Shown here one piece after another: positions 27,944-36,034 of a DNA stretch of 47,891 nt (its first letter is position 1; every line of letters starts with the position of its first letter). Origin of the DNA: Fibrobacteria bacterium (GTDB taxonomy: Bacteria; Fibrobacterota; Fibrobacteria; UBA11236; JADFYW01); the NCBI GenBank assembly GCA_015232855.1, contig JADFYW010000020.1, positions 1 through 47,891 of the forward strand, given 5' to 3'. The notes beneath the pieces were generated by a model, which worked only from the letters and a program-made list of their open reading frames with translations, was not told where the DNA came from and did no database searches. The position numbers and the translations under genes were made by a program.

Positions 27944-28513
27944 CTACCGTTCCTCCACCAGAAACGACGACTCCAGGTCTGCTGTGTGCAGTGCTGCAAC
28001 AGCTGGGCTAATCGCCATGGCATCATGCATCTTGTTCCAATGGTCTTTGGGCTCGGTAAAACCCATGTGCCATCTTATAGCCAGGGCCTCAATATCCGTC
28101 AGGGCTATATACCGCTGAATAAGGTACACACTTTTTTCGCTATGACCGAAGGGTAACTTGTCCTTCGCTGAATAGCCTTCTTTCTGTACCCACTTGCCAT
28201 TCTCTTTTACGTTTCTCATAGCAGTGTAATAAAAGTCCGTCTTACATAAATCGTGAAGAATGGCACAAATGGCCGCAGAATCATCACTGACATCAAGATT
28301 AAAATAACGGATTTTTTCCTTAAACAAGACATATACATTCCAGGAATGTTCTGCCAGGCCGCCGGGATAAGCACAGTGGTATTTGGTTGAAGCCGGTGCT
28401 GTAAAAAAGTCACCACTTTCCAGGAATTCAAGCAGCTTGTCCATTCCTTCACGTTTAACAGACTTAAGTACCTCCAGAATCTGTTCTTTTATTTTTGTTA
28501 CCTTATCATTCAT
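27944..28513 (-). CDS. HD-domain hydrolase
   Basis: 189 residues. HD-superfamily motifs in order: HCAYPGGLAEHSWNVY (metal His), ILHDLCKTDFY (HD dyad), GHSEKSVYLIQRY and IRWHMGFTE. Arrangement and size match stand-alone HD proteins related to the YhaM C-terminal exonuclease part, with no OB domain. Expected to be a metal-dependent phosphohydrolase; nucleotide or RNA 3' end are both possible. It converges on dnaE with a 30-bp gap, so no operon with it. Confidence 0.85.
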   Translation of the reverse strand: MNDKVTKIKEQILEVLKSVKREGMDKLLEFLESGDFFTAPASTKYHCAYPGGLAEHSWNVYVLFKEKIRYFNLDVSDDSAAICAILHDLCKTDFYYTAMRNVKENGKWVQKEGYSAKDKLPFGHSEKSVYLIQRYIALTDIEALAIRWHMGFTEPKDHWNKMHDAMAISPAVAALHTADLESSFLVEER

Positions 28514-28569
28514 CCTTACACTCCCTGATAGATTTTTATTCCTACAGCCGGGTTATTCTGCCCTGATCA

Positions 28570-28606
28570 GACGCAAAGACGCAGAGGCGCAAAGGAATCG
28601 CAAAGA
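28570..28606 (+). repeat. GACGCAAAG-type short tandem repeat
   Basis: Four imperfect 8-bp units of CGCAAAGA/CGCAGAGG/CGCAAAGG/CGCAAAGA in the 271-bp spacer 28514-28784. Similar GACGCAAAGACGC runs are known in unrelated bacterial genomes. The remainder of the spacer shows no gene or other structure. Confidence 0.7.
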
Positions 28607-28784
28607 AGAAGGTAAATAGAATTAATTCATAACGCTTTGTTTTTTTATTCAAATTAATTTTAATCCTCTTTGCATCTAAATTGTGCTGTTTTGAACAAGA
28701 ACTACTTAGATTATCCAAATTATGATTTGCCCATGCAATGGCAGAACAGTTTTTTTCAACCATTCAGCCTTGCCTGTATAAAAT

Positions 28785-29108
28785 TTACTCTACTGATACT
28801 TTCAGGTTATTTCCCTTTAAAAGAACTGCGTAACACTCCAGTTTTTCTCTGTTCCCGGAACAGATAACTGCTCTGCCTGAAGTATGGGCCTCCAGCATCA
28901 CTGTTTTTGCCTGTTCAGGGGAATGAAGGACTCTGCATAAGGCTTTTGTTACGTGAAAAGTGTAATTGACGTTATCATTATGTAATGTGAGTTTGCATTG
29001 AGGTCCGAGAGAGAACCGGGTATCAGGCTTATCGTTTGTGTTTTGCCTGACTGCAGTATCTAAATTAATAGCTTTTATTTTTTGTTCGTTATTTTTACTC
29101 GTGTCCAT
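28785..29108 (-). CDS. clpS: ClpS-family N-degron adaptor
   Basis: 107 residues. The core KLTLHNDNVNYTFHVTKALCRVL followed by SPEQAKTVMLEAHTSGRAVI and a last block with REKLECYAVLLKGNNLKVSVE matches ClpS: the ligand-binding N-D segment, the buried alpha-helix and the second helix E-A-H. ClpS passes N-degron substrates to ClpA or ClpC. About 35 N-terminal residues are non-conserved. The second Asp of NDD is Asn here, so N-degron specificity may differ. ATG 29108 has a strong GGAGGT site 5 bases upstream. No clpA is in the window, which is not unusual. Confidence 0.85.
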   Translation of the reverse strand: MDTSKNNEQKIKAINLDTAVRQNTNDKPDTRFSLGPQCKLTLHNDNVNYTFHVTKALCRVLHSPEQAKTVMLEAHTSGRAVICSGNREKLECYAVLLKGNNLKVSVE

Positions 29109-29113
29109 TTATT

Positions 29114-29160
29114 ACCTCCATTTCTATTATTATATCATAGAGAAACGACATTTGGTGTCA
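29114..29160 (-). promoter_or_regulatory. clpS upstream region: Shine-Dalgarno, -10 and palindrome
   Basis: GGAGGT is the reverse complement of 29114-29119. TATAAT is at 29128-29133 and is a good -10. The -35 side carries GACA-CCAAA-TGTC (29147-29159), a small palindrome. No consensus -35 lies at 17 bp. The palindrome may be an operator; no regulator can be named. Confidence 0.45.
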
Positions 29161-29162
29161 TT

Positions 29163-29300
29163 CTAAAACGGTGGGGTTTCATCAAAAGGTTCTTCCGGCT
29201 CCAGTAGTATGATATAGTCTTCTGGCTCGCCATTTACTAATTTTTCCAGGGCCATCTCTAGCCTGCAGTCTTTACACAGGTATTCTTCCATTCCGCACAT
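29163..29300 (-). CDS. 45-aa Cys-rich acidic small protein
   Basis: Starts ATG 29300 after AGAGGAT (29306-29312) and ends TAG 29163-29165. It encodes 45 residues with Cys at 2, 9 and 12 (C-x6-C-x2-C) and a Glu/Asp-rich C-terminus (LLEPEEPFDETPP). It lies just upstream of clpS on the same strand, 54 bp apart. Good ribosome site and biased codons suggest it is real. A zinc-knuckle-like role is possible but not shown. Confidence 0.55.
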   Translation of the reverse strand: MCGMEEYLCKDCRLEMALEKLVNGEPEDYIILLEPEEPFDETPPF

Positions 29301-29464
29301 AATCTAATCCTCTGATGTTAATAGTTATAAGTATACCAACTGGTAATGACAGCTGGAGTCAATCTGTAACATTTCAGACTGATTTTATAGTTTTGTAAAT
29401 AGAAATATTTATGTAGTTGTTATGCGGTCAGGTATCTTTCTTTTTCCTTAGTGAGTTTTTAGTA

Positions 29465-29810
29465 TTAACTTTGTGGGGTTGCCCTGTCCTCCGTACCGTA
29501 GGTACTACGGGAAGGCGGGCCGCCCCACACCCCGGTCCGCCTTCGTTAAAACTACGGCAAAACAGGCCATCTTTTTGCCAGCAGCTGCGAAAAGATGGAC
29601 AAAAAAAGCTGCCTCGCGGGGGCGTGTTCAAATATCTTTGCACAAAGGGAAAAATACCGAACGGCGTTAACTCGGGCTGAACCCTTCACTAATTTAGGCA
29701 CAGGACAGTATTGCTATACCGTCCGGGTTCTTCCCTCAGACAGGCCCGACTTCGTACCATTTGATGGTACTATGTCGGGTAAAAACGCCGTAGTTTTACG
29801 GGATTTTTCT
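29465..29810 (+). ncRNA. candidate structured RNA element, copy A
   Basis: Non-coding element resembling 36942-37170. Main stem: 12 bp, CCATCTTTTTGC (29567-29578) with GCGAAAAGATGG (29587-29598) and an 8-base loop CAGCAGCT. Conserved blocks: TTCAAATATCTTTG (29627-29640) and CCGAACGGCGTTAACTCGG (29657-29675). A second stem is GGACAGTAT/ATACCGTCC (29703-29724, one A-C mismatch). A nested hairpin (CCCGAC...GTCGGG, 29745-29779) is absent from copy B. The 3' end is CCGTA-GTTT-TACGG then T5 (29788-29808), terminator-like, so + strand transcription is implied. The abiE genes start 170 bp later. Most of the 29301-29979 spacer is this element. Confidence 0.6.
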
Positions 29811-29979
29811 TCACTGATATTTAAAATGGGGAGTAATCTCAGTGCAGGTGAATAGAGGAAAATGCACTTCCTTTTGTCTTATATAAAATAACCACATTGT
29901 TAATATATGTTGAACATACTGGTTATTTATATTAAAATATATACAGATAGTTCTTGTTTTTTAAGCTTTATGGTTACTC

Positions 29980-30606
29980 ATGGACACCATTATTCAGAAT
30001 TTGCCTGATTACTTTGATTTTAACTGGCTTACCATCCAGCTAAAAGACTATGCTTCACCCCGGGTTAAAATTAATTCTCTTTTAAAAACCAAGGAGATTA
30101 TCAGGATAAAGAAAGGGTTGTATATTCCAGGGCCTAAATATAACCGGACTATTTCAAAAGGAGCCCTTGCCAACCTGATTTTTGGACCGTCATACGTTTC
30201 ATTTGAATATGCTCTCAGCCGGCACGGGCTTATTCCTGAACGGGTTTACCCGGTTACTTGTGCCTGTTCAAAAAGGAACAAAAGTTTTAACACTCCGCTA
30301 GGTGTGTTTAGTTATCGGAACATACCTGAACGGGCATACCCGCAGGGAGTTGATTTAGTCAGGGAAGCAGATTACCAGTTCCTGATGGCGTCACCTGAAA
30401 AAGCACTTGCTGATATGCTGGCAAAGTCCGGAAAGCTACACAATTTGAGTGAACTTGAAACATTGTTATTCGAAGACAAACGGATGGAACCACATCTTAT
30501 CAGGATGCTCGATAAAAAAAAGATGGATGTTATAGCCCGTACCTATAAAAAACATAATGTCTTTTTGATCCTTGACTACCTGCAACTGAGGTTTGCCGAT
30601 GAATGA
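29980..30606 (+). CDS. abiEi: AbiEi-type antitoxin/transcriptional regulator
   Basis: 208 residues. It matches the AbiEi antitoxin family pattern: N-terminal winged-helix part (SPRVKINSLLKTKEIIRIKKGLY) then GPSYVSFEYALSRHGLIPE and a C-terminal domain with SPEKALADML. The cognate toxin gene overlaps its end by 8 bases. AbiE systems are type IV toxin-antitoxin modules in which AbiEi represses its own operon and antagonises AbiEii. The upstream region is occupied by ncRNA element copy A. Confidence 0.85.
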   Translation: MDTIIQNLPDYFDFNWLTIQLKDYASPRVKINSLLKTKEIIRIKKGLYIPGPKYNRTISKGALANLIFGPSYVSFEYALSRHGLIPERVYPVTCACSKRNKSFNTPLGVFSYRNIPERAYPQGVDLVREADYQFLMASPEKALADMLAKSGKLHNLSELETLLFEDKRMEPHLIRMLDKKKMDVIARTYKKHNVFLILDYLQLRFADE

Positions 30607-31474
30607 TGCTATAAGACAAATGTTAAGCCGTTATAACACCAGTACAACAGACGGATACAAAAATGCCCTGAAAGAAATCATACAGGAAATTGCCCTGCTC
30701 GGGCTATCACGGGCAAAGTTTTTTGAATACGCCGCCTTTTACGGAGGAACGGCCCTGCGTATATTTTACCAAAACGACCGTTTTTCCGAAGACCTTGATT
30801 TTTCGCTGCTTAAACCAAATTCTGAATTTGATATCAGTCCGTACTGTAAATTTATACGGGATGAACTAACGTCCTATGGTTTTAATACTAAGGTAGAAAA
30901 AAAGGCAAAAGTAAAAACAGGAAAAATTGAATCAGCCTTTATAAAAGCAAACACCCTGCAGCACCTTATTAAAATTGAAAGCATAAAAAACGCTAAGTCG
31001 GGAACCCACAGCAACGAACTGTTGAAAGTAAAATTTGAAGTGGATACAGACCCGCCGGACGGCGCCGATTACGAAGCAAGATTCTGCAGTCAGCCTATTC
31101 CTTTCAGTGTAAAGATGTATGATACACCTTCCCTTCTGGCAGGGAAAATTCACGCTTTTCTTTTTCGTAATTACGGCAGCGGAAGAATAAAAGGAAGAGA
31201 TCTTTACGATTTTATCCGGCTGGCTTTTCAGAAGTCCCCGCTAAACCTTTATCATCTGGAAATGCGCATGCGCCAGACCGGTGACTGGAATAAAACAAGC
31301 GGGTTAACACCTGCGGTGCTTAGAACATTAATCAATAATCATGCTAACCGTATTAATCTGGAAGAAGCAAGGAAAGATGTGTATCCATTTATAGAACGCC
31401 CGGAATCGATGAATGCCTGGTCTCCGGAGCTTATAATGCATGCTTATGATTCAATTCAGATTTTGGAATTATAA
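30599..31474 (+). CDS. abiEii: AbiEii nucleotidyltransferase toxin
   Basis: 291 residues from ATG 30599, 8-base overlap with abiEi; GAGG at 30586-30589 supports it over a TTG at 30593. The nucleotidyltransferase motif is visible as FYGGTALR and FSEDLDFSLL (G-G-T-A-L-R then D-x-D), and later LLAGKIHAFLFR and RDLYDFI. AbiEii-type toxins transfer nucleotides to targets such as tRNA. Length is normal and it appears intact, so the module may be active in phage defence or maintenance. Confidence 0.9.
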   Translation: MNDAIRQMLSRYNTSTTDGYKNALKEIIQEIALLGLSRAKFFEYAAFYGGTALRIFYQNDRFSEDLDFSLLKPNSEFDISPYCKFIRDELTSYGFNTKVEKKAKVKTGKIESAFIKANTLQHLIKIESIKNAKSGTHSNELLKVKFEVDTDPPDGADYEARFCSQPIPFSVKMYDTPSLLAGKIHAFLFRNYGSGRIKGRDLYDFIRLAFQKSPLNLYHLEMRMRQTGDWNKTSGLTPAVLRTLINNHANRINLEEARKDVYPFIERPESMNAWSPELIMHAYDSIQILEL

Positions 31475-31559
31475 GAAATAATTTAGAAAGTTTTCCAGCT
31501 GACCCAACCAACCTGTGGCCGGATGACTTACGTATGTTTTAGAGGAACCTGATTAAAAC

Positions 31560-32021
31560 CTATTTAGATACAGGCCACTGTCCTTGTTTATACAACGCCA
31601 TAGTCTCAAACGGTGTCCCATAGTCATTCTTTTTAGGAGACAGTGAGGAGAAAAGGCTGGTATTTATGCTTTGTTCCAGTCCTGGTAAATCCTCTGGAAA
31701 ACCTTCCATATACCATGTCCTTTTTTTTATCTCATTAATACTACCGCTTAGACGCCGATCACCATTTTTCCCAATAACACACTGTCCCACATACCGGTAC
31801 CAGGGGCAGCAGCACCGAATTTCTTCAATAACCTGTTTCAAATTTTTAAAATCTTTCTTCATCCTTACCAGGGTAAACAGGGTATACTCATGTATAATAA
31901 GCAATATTGGAAACCGTCCTACCATAACGATATCAATCTTCCAGAAGTCACCCTGCTGTTCAGGTAAGCCACTCCATTTCACCTTGAATCGATCCGCTGC
32001 TTTTTTACTGAAGTTTATCAT
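31560..32021 (-). CDS. DUF6933-like hypothetical protein
   Basis: 153 residues. N-terminal MINFSKKAADRFKVKWSG, a beta segment with LLIIHEYTLFTLV, and late NGDRRLSGSINEIKKR resemble the DUF6933 family (NRS-x-GSMND-like end). The start codon overlaps the end of the upstream ATPase gene by 17 bases, so the two are co-transcribed. No catalytic motif is visible and no function is known to me. Confidence 0.5.
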   Translation of the reverse strand: MINFSKKAADRFKVKWSGLPEQQGDFWKIDIVMVGRFPILLIIHEYTLFTLVRMKKDFKNLKQVIEEIRCCCPWYRYVGQCVIGKNGDRRLSGSINEIKKRTWYMEGFPEDLPGLEQSINTSLFSSLSPKKNDYGTPFETMALYKQGQWPVSK

Positions 32022-33438
32022 GTTCTTTAATTTGTGCCAAAGCAGTTTTAACCTGTTCTACCATATAGAGCGGAAGCGAGAGCAGGATACAGCCTACAGA
32101 ATGGTTGGTGTTTCCATGTCTTACGATAACGGTCACCTTCTGTATAGACGGAGGATTAACATCAAATCTCACCGCATAAGTAAATCCTTTTTGAAAACAA
32201 ATTTGATGAAGTGATTTTAAGGTACCGGATTTACCGGCCTTCACTTCCACCGGTATAACCTGTTCCTCATGTGTTAATAAAAAATCGATTTCTGCATTCC
32301 GATTATTCCCGCTGTTATACCAGTAGTATGTTGACGGTTTCTGCGCGAATCCCCGGATAAAATGAAAATGCTGACATATAAATTGTTCAGCCATTATACC
32401 CCTGGTACCGGAAGCGGCGGTTACCAGTTCATCTTTGCTCAATTTCTCAATGCCGGAAAGATTTCGTAAAAGCCCAATGTCCACCAAAAAGGGCCTGTAT
32501 CCTTTCTCATGTATATGCGCATTAATGGGATAGACGGCTTTACAGTTTTTCACCTTGATGATTACCTGTGCCATCGATAAAAGTTGAAAGGCTTCTTCCA
32601 GTTGTTTGCTTTTATATTCACTGGAAACATTAATGTATTTTATTTTTTTCCCTGCTCCGGTACCCATAAAGTCAAACACGGTCTGCAAACGGCCAAATGC
32701 AGTATCTTTTGCATATTTACCAAAGTCGTCCATATACGTTTGAATTATTTGATGTAAAACCGAATCCACCGATTTAGGACTGCCCGTATCAACATACCTT
32801 TTCACGGCTTCCGGCATGCCGCCGATATAGAAATAATCTCTAAGACGCGCTATCAGTTCCTCATGTACTGTTTGAGAAATATATGTTTGTGACAACGGAG
32901 AGATATCTCCCGTAACACTATACGGTGCAAATACAATTTCACTTAAATATTTGGTTAAATGTTCCTTCCCAATTGCAACCAGGTATTCCTGAAAAGTCAT
33001 GGGACCCAGCCAACAATAATCAACACGACCGACCGGCATGGAAAATGATTCCCTTGCCAGAGCAAACTCAATAAGAGAGCCGGCGGCAATAACCGGCAAA
33101 GATGGCTTTTCCTCAAAAAAATAACGCAGGCACTGAATAGCCGCCGGACTGGATTGGATTTCATCTATGAATAACAATACGTTTTTATCGGCTATGGCCG
33201 CTTTCCCTATTCCTATTTCAATTTCCCGTAAAATTCTGTCAGGATTCATTGTGGCGAACTCTTCATCAAGATGAGGATATCGTTCCAGATTTACTTCTAC
33301 CAGCGACAGACCTTTTTTTTGGGTAAATCGGCGGACTAATTCGGTTTTACCAACTTGCCGGGCCCCGCGGATAATAAGGGGTTTCCTATGCATGGAATGA
33401 AACCAATCCTCCAGGTATTTTTCTGCGTATCGTTCCAA
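32005..33438 (-). CDS. AAA ATPase with DUF4143 domain (second copy)
   Basis: 477 residues. Walker A is GARQVGKT (residues 24-31), Walker B is NVLLFIDEIQSS, followed by sensor motif AAGSLIEFAL. The DUF4143 part has AEIDFLLTHEEQVIPVEVKAGKSG (D...E-x-K), nuclease-like. It shares only the general family with the copy at 21723, so they are not recent duplicates. Upstream is an unusual set of three iterons at 33495-33568. The downstream neighbour is the DUF6933-like gene, overlapping. Role unknown; possibly accessory or toxin-like. Confidence 0.85.
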   Translation of the reverse strand: MERYAEKYLEDWFHSMHRKPLIIRGARQVGKTELVRRFTQKKGLSLVEVNLERYPHLDEEFATMNPDRILREIEIGIGKAAIADKNVLLFIDEIQSSPAAIQCLRYFFEEKPSLPVIAAGSLIEFALARESFSMPVGRVDYCWLGPMTFQEYLVAIGKEHLTKYLSEIVFAPYSVTGDISPLSQTYISQTVHEELIARLRDYFYIGGMPEAVKRYVDTGSPKSVDSVLHQIIQTYMDDFGKYAKDTAFGRLQTVFDFMGTGAGKKIKYINVSSEYKSKQLEEAFQLLSMAQVIIKVKNCKAVYPINAHIHEKGYRPFLVDIGLLRNLSGIEKLSKDELVTAASGTRGIMAEQFICQHFHFIRGFAQKPSTYYWYNSGNNRNAEIDFLLTHEEQVIPVEVKAGKSGTLKSLHQICFQKGFTYAVRFDVNPPSIQKVTVIVRHGNTNHSVGCILLSLPLYMVEQVKTALAQIKEHDKLQ

Positions 33439-33494
33439 TTTCTAGTTTTACCTCATTCTTAAAATCTTATGCTTCTATTATTATAGTATAATAA

Positions 33495-33568
33495 TTAGGG
33501 GTCTTTTGCTATATATAAATATAATTATTAGGGGTAATTTAATGATTTATAGGTTATTTATTAGGGGT
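33495..33568 (-). promoter_or_regulatory. three iterons of TTAGGGGT at exact 33-bp spacing
   Basis: TTAGGGGT is at 33495-33502, 33528-33535 and 33561-33568 on the + strand, each preceded by an AT-rich stretch (ATAATTA, AATTATTA, TTATTTATTA). The start-to-start distance is 33 and 33 bp, near three helical turns, so a bound protein would sit on one face. They lie 57-130 bp upstream of the ATPase start. An autoregulatory operator or a protein-loading site fits; there is no repeat of this kind elsewhere in the window. Confidence 0.6.
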
Positions 33569-33651
33569 CATTTGAGATTATGGCCAATTTTGGCATTAAA
33601 TCCCCATTTTTTCACTTAAAGGCCCCTTCTTAAATAAATGAGTAATAGCCT

Positions 33652-33786
33652 TTACTCTTTTGTATACGCTTTGCGAAAAAGTAATTCCATATTTTCAACA
33701 TGACTTAACTCATAGCGAATATTCCTTTTACCACATTCTGGGCATATATAATCATTCTTAAACCAATTCTTTTCCGTATTTTCCAT
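33652..33786 (-). CDS. 44-aa zinc-ribbon-like small protein
   Basis: From ATG 33786 to TAA 33652-33654. AAAGAGGCATT precedes the ATG (about 5 bases). The residues DYICPECGKRNI form a C-x2-C knuckle. Coding looks real from the ribosome site and codon use. It lies in the same orientation as the following - strand genes and may share a transcript with them. No family assigned. Confidence 0.55.
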   Translation of the reverse strand: MENTEKNWFKNDYICPECGKRNIRYELSHVENMELLFRKAYTKE

Positions 33787-33805
33787 AATGCCTCTTTATA
33801 AAAAT

Positions 33806-34246
33806 TTAGGGCCCGGTATTTATTAACCGCTGATAGGCATCTCCGGCCTCTGCCAGAGCGATAATATCATTAAATATTTTTCCCAGCACCGCCTGCTCCG
33901 GGGGCGGGTCAACCCACCAATGGAAATTTACCCTATGACTGAAACTTCTGATTGTCATGTCAACGGTATGACCATCTAACCCGACCACGCAATGGGGAAA
34001 AATTGGGACTCTGGCTCTTTTAATTTTTTGAAGGAGTGCATTAACAGCCGCCAGGTCTTTAATCTGCACGGTTTCGGATGTATCTATACATTCTACAGCT
34101 CTGAAATTATGTTCCTTCCTGGTAATAGTACATTTCTCCACACGCCCGCCCTCCTCAACAATTTGCAGGTCAATACCAACCCAACCGCACATACAGCCTT
34201 TTATTTTTACAGTAATTGAAAGTTTCATAACAGTAGCAATTTTCAT
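33806..34246 (-). CDS. hypothetical protein
   Basis: 146 residues (or 140 from an internal Met at 34228). Notable residues are an early Cys pair (GCMCGWVGIDL) and LAAVNALLQKIKRA, then TIRSFSHRVNFHWWV. It starts on the stop codon of the DUF6508 gene (TAATG, one-base overlap), so they are translationally coupled. No recognised family; an immunity or partner protein to DUF6508 is only conjecture. Confidence 0.55.
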   Translation of the reverse strand: MKIATVMKLSITVKIKGCMCGWVGIDLQIVEEGGRVEKCTITRKEHNFRAVECIDTSETVQIKDLAAVNALLQKIKRARVPIFPHCVVGLDGHTVDMTIRSFSHRVNFHWWVDPPPEQAVLGKIFNDIIALAEAGDAYQRLINTGP

Positions 34247-34653
34247 TAAAGGGTGTTTTTTAATTCCAGTAAACGTTCAATAATATTCTTAATAGTGCCG
34301 TTTTTTATTAACCCTGCCCAGCTGCCGGAACAAAATCGTTCTCCGCGTACACAGAAAGTCAGTATGGCCTTAATTTCTTCCAGGGAAGCAGTTTTGATTT
34401 TATCAGAATCCCGGGCCATTTCCGGTCCCTTGTTCTTCAGATAATCGAAATCACACCAGCAGTCCCGGCTGACTTCGTCGAAAAAATCATCTACCGTTTT
34501 TTCATAACACGGAGAAGGGATAATATTAGCGCCGTCTTTATCTTTTTCAATTTCCGGCCAGATGCATATTTTTTTGTTCTTATCCCCATAGAGGACAGGC
34601 AAAAACCCTGCGAGGGCGTCTATGTCTTTTTTAGTAATGGGTGTAGATTTCAA
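34246..34653 (-). CDS. DUF6508-like protein
   Basis: 135 residues. The C-terminal half, EEIKAILTFCVRGERFCSGSWAGLIKNG with KNIIERLLEL, matches the conserved DUF6508 signature (ILTFCVRGERFC-x-G-W-A). The N-terminal half is variable. Its function is unknown. It is coupled to the downstream gene at 34246. Confidence 0.7.
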   Translation of the reverse strand: MKSTPITKKDIDALAGFLPVLYGDKNKKICIWPEIEKDKDGANIIPSPCYEKTVDDFFDEVSRDCWCDFDYLKNKGPEMARDSDKIKTASLEEIKAILTFCVRGERFCSGSWAGLIKNGTIKNIIERLLELKNTL

Positions 34654-34710
34654 TTTTGGCTCTGTTTTTCAGGTTAGTTGTTTTATTCCTTTGGGAAAAT
34701 TTTTAGCGTA

Positions 34711-34947
34711 TTAATGATGAAATAAGACGTTATATAATAGACTGCCTTCCCCATCTGAATAGAGCAATTTCATAAGAAAAAAAAAGCTGCTACCCAGAAA
34801 AAGTGAAAGAAACATAACTGTAGACTGATACATACCGAATAAACGACCCGAGATGAAATACACCGATACCATACAGCAGATTAACAACAGTGGACCGGTC
34901 ATCATAAAAACCAGGCCAAGAAATACTAAAAGGACTGTTACAATCAT
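34711..34947 (-). CDS. small membrane protein
   Basis: 78 residues with two or three hydrophobic segments (VTVLLVFLGLVFMMTGPLLLI, then VYFISG and FLSLFLGSSFFFLMKL). A short soluble tail ends it. No family is recognised and the ORF could be spurious, although its orientation agrees with the neighbours. Confidence 0.4.
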   Translation of the reverse strand: MIVTVLLVFLGLVFMMTGPLLLICCMVSVYFISGRLFGMYQSTVMFLSLFLGSSFFFLMKLLYSDGEGSLLYNVLFHH

Positions 34948-35139
34948 TTTTAATGCTCTACTTTGTTAAAACAATCAATTGCTTCAGTCATCTCCACGAA
35001 TTTATTCTTAAAAGATATCATAAAACCTGGACAGTTTCTGTCCCCACAGAATGTTTCTTTGTGTTGATACTAAAAACGCGGGTTTTTTAGTAAAAAAGGG
35101 GTTTTGCGAATGATAACTCCCGCATTATTTTTCTTCCGA

Positions 35140-35664
35140 TTAGTCGGTCCCGCTAAATTCGATAATATCATCCAGCTCCCGGTATTTACCCTGGTAGTCC
35201 AGGCCGTAGCCGATTAAGAACTTATCGGGAACCAAAAGGCGTGGGAAGTTCAGGGTTAACGATTCGACATGGGGCACCTTTTTTTCAAGCAGTACGCAGG
35301 GCTCACAGGACTTCGGGTTTTGTTTTTGGATTAAATGTATGATACATGCCATAGTCCTGCCGGAATCATAGATATCATCAAGGACTAATACATCTTTATC
35401 GGTTAAGGAGACTGGTAAGCTACCTTCAACAATACATTTTCCTGTTGACTCCGTTCCACCATGGTAGCTTGATACTTTTATGGGTACCCGGTGCAGGTGA
35501 AAGGGAAGCAACTTGACCAGGTCATTGGTAAACCGGGTAGCACCGTCTAATATTTCTATGCCTACCAGGTTATCGGGTTGGGGATAGGTTGCAGTGATTT
35601 TTTCTGCAATGGACTGGATGCAAATTTGGATTTGGTTGTGGGTGAGGATGGGTGTATTGTTCAT
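35140..35664 (-). CDS. hpt: hypoxanthine phosphoribosyltransferase
   Basis: 174 residues from ATG 35664; the frame continues to a TTG at 35685. The PRPP-binding loop VLVLDDIYDSGRT, an upstream EILDGATRFTNDLVK and the C-terminal block FLIGYGLDYQGKYRELDDI are typical of Hpt, which salvages hypoxanthine or guanine to IMP or GMP. Length agrees with the family. It lies beside decayed and mobile genes but is itself intact. The region just upstream (34948-35139) shows no gene. Confidence 0.9.
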   Translation of the reverse strand: MNNTPILTHNQIQICIQSIAEKITATYPQPDNLVGIEILDGATRFTNDLVKLLPFHLHRVPIKVSSYHGGTESTGKCIVEGSLPVSLTDKDVLVLDDIYDSGRTMACIIHLIQKQNPKSCEPCVLLEKKVPHVESLTLNFPRLLVPDKFLIGYGLDYQGKYRELDDIIEFSGTD

Positions 35665-35782
35665 AGATTGTATTTTATTTTGCAAGCCCGGTCTCTGCCA
35701 GATACATAGCCAGCCACAGGCTTACCTCAGCTTCCAGCATTTTGGGTTTAGGGAGATAGGAAAACATTTATTACAAAGGTAA

Positions 35783-36034
35783 TTAAATCCCACCCTGTTC
35801 CGTAAACGAGTAAAAACCTTTGGTGTTAAATATAATGTGATCCAGCATTTTAATACCTAATAAGTCTGCAGCATCTTTCAGGCGTTTAGTAATAGAAGCA
35901 TCTCCGGCACTAGGATCCAGGTTCCCGCTGGGATGGTTATGCGCGATAACAACTGAGGAAGCCCGCTCAGCAATCACATCTGCAAACACTTCCCGGGGAC
36001 GTTCTTTGTTTGGAAGGTTTTTTATGTTAGTCAT
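35783..36034 (-). CDS. radC: truncated RadC (JAB domain only)
   Basis: 83 residues beginning with an unrelated 12-residue leader, then PREVFADVIAERASS and AHNHPSGNLDPSAGD, the HxHPSG...D metal motif of RadC/JAB proteins. Ordinary RadC is about 220 residues; the N-terminal HhH part and the first strands are missing before PREVF. TAATG couples it to the KilA-N gene. It may be a stable chimera or a remnant; the JAB core lacks its usual upstream Glu segment and so probably has no activity. Confidence 0.7.
   Translation of the reverse strand: MTNIKNLPNKERPREVFADVIAERASSVVIAHNHPSGNLDPSAGDASITKRLKDAADLLGIKMLDHIIFNTKGFYSFTEQGGI

Noticed and set aside
28570..28606. CRISPR-like array in the GACGCAAAG repeats
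   Set aside because: Units are 8 bp without spacers; this is a short tandem repeat.
29417..29855. Open frames of 65-87 codons across RNA copy A
   Set aside because: They overlap in several frames, have no ribosome sites and no conservation between copies A and B; base changes follow hairpin pairing instead.
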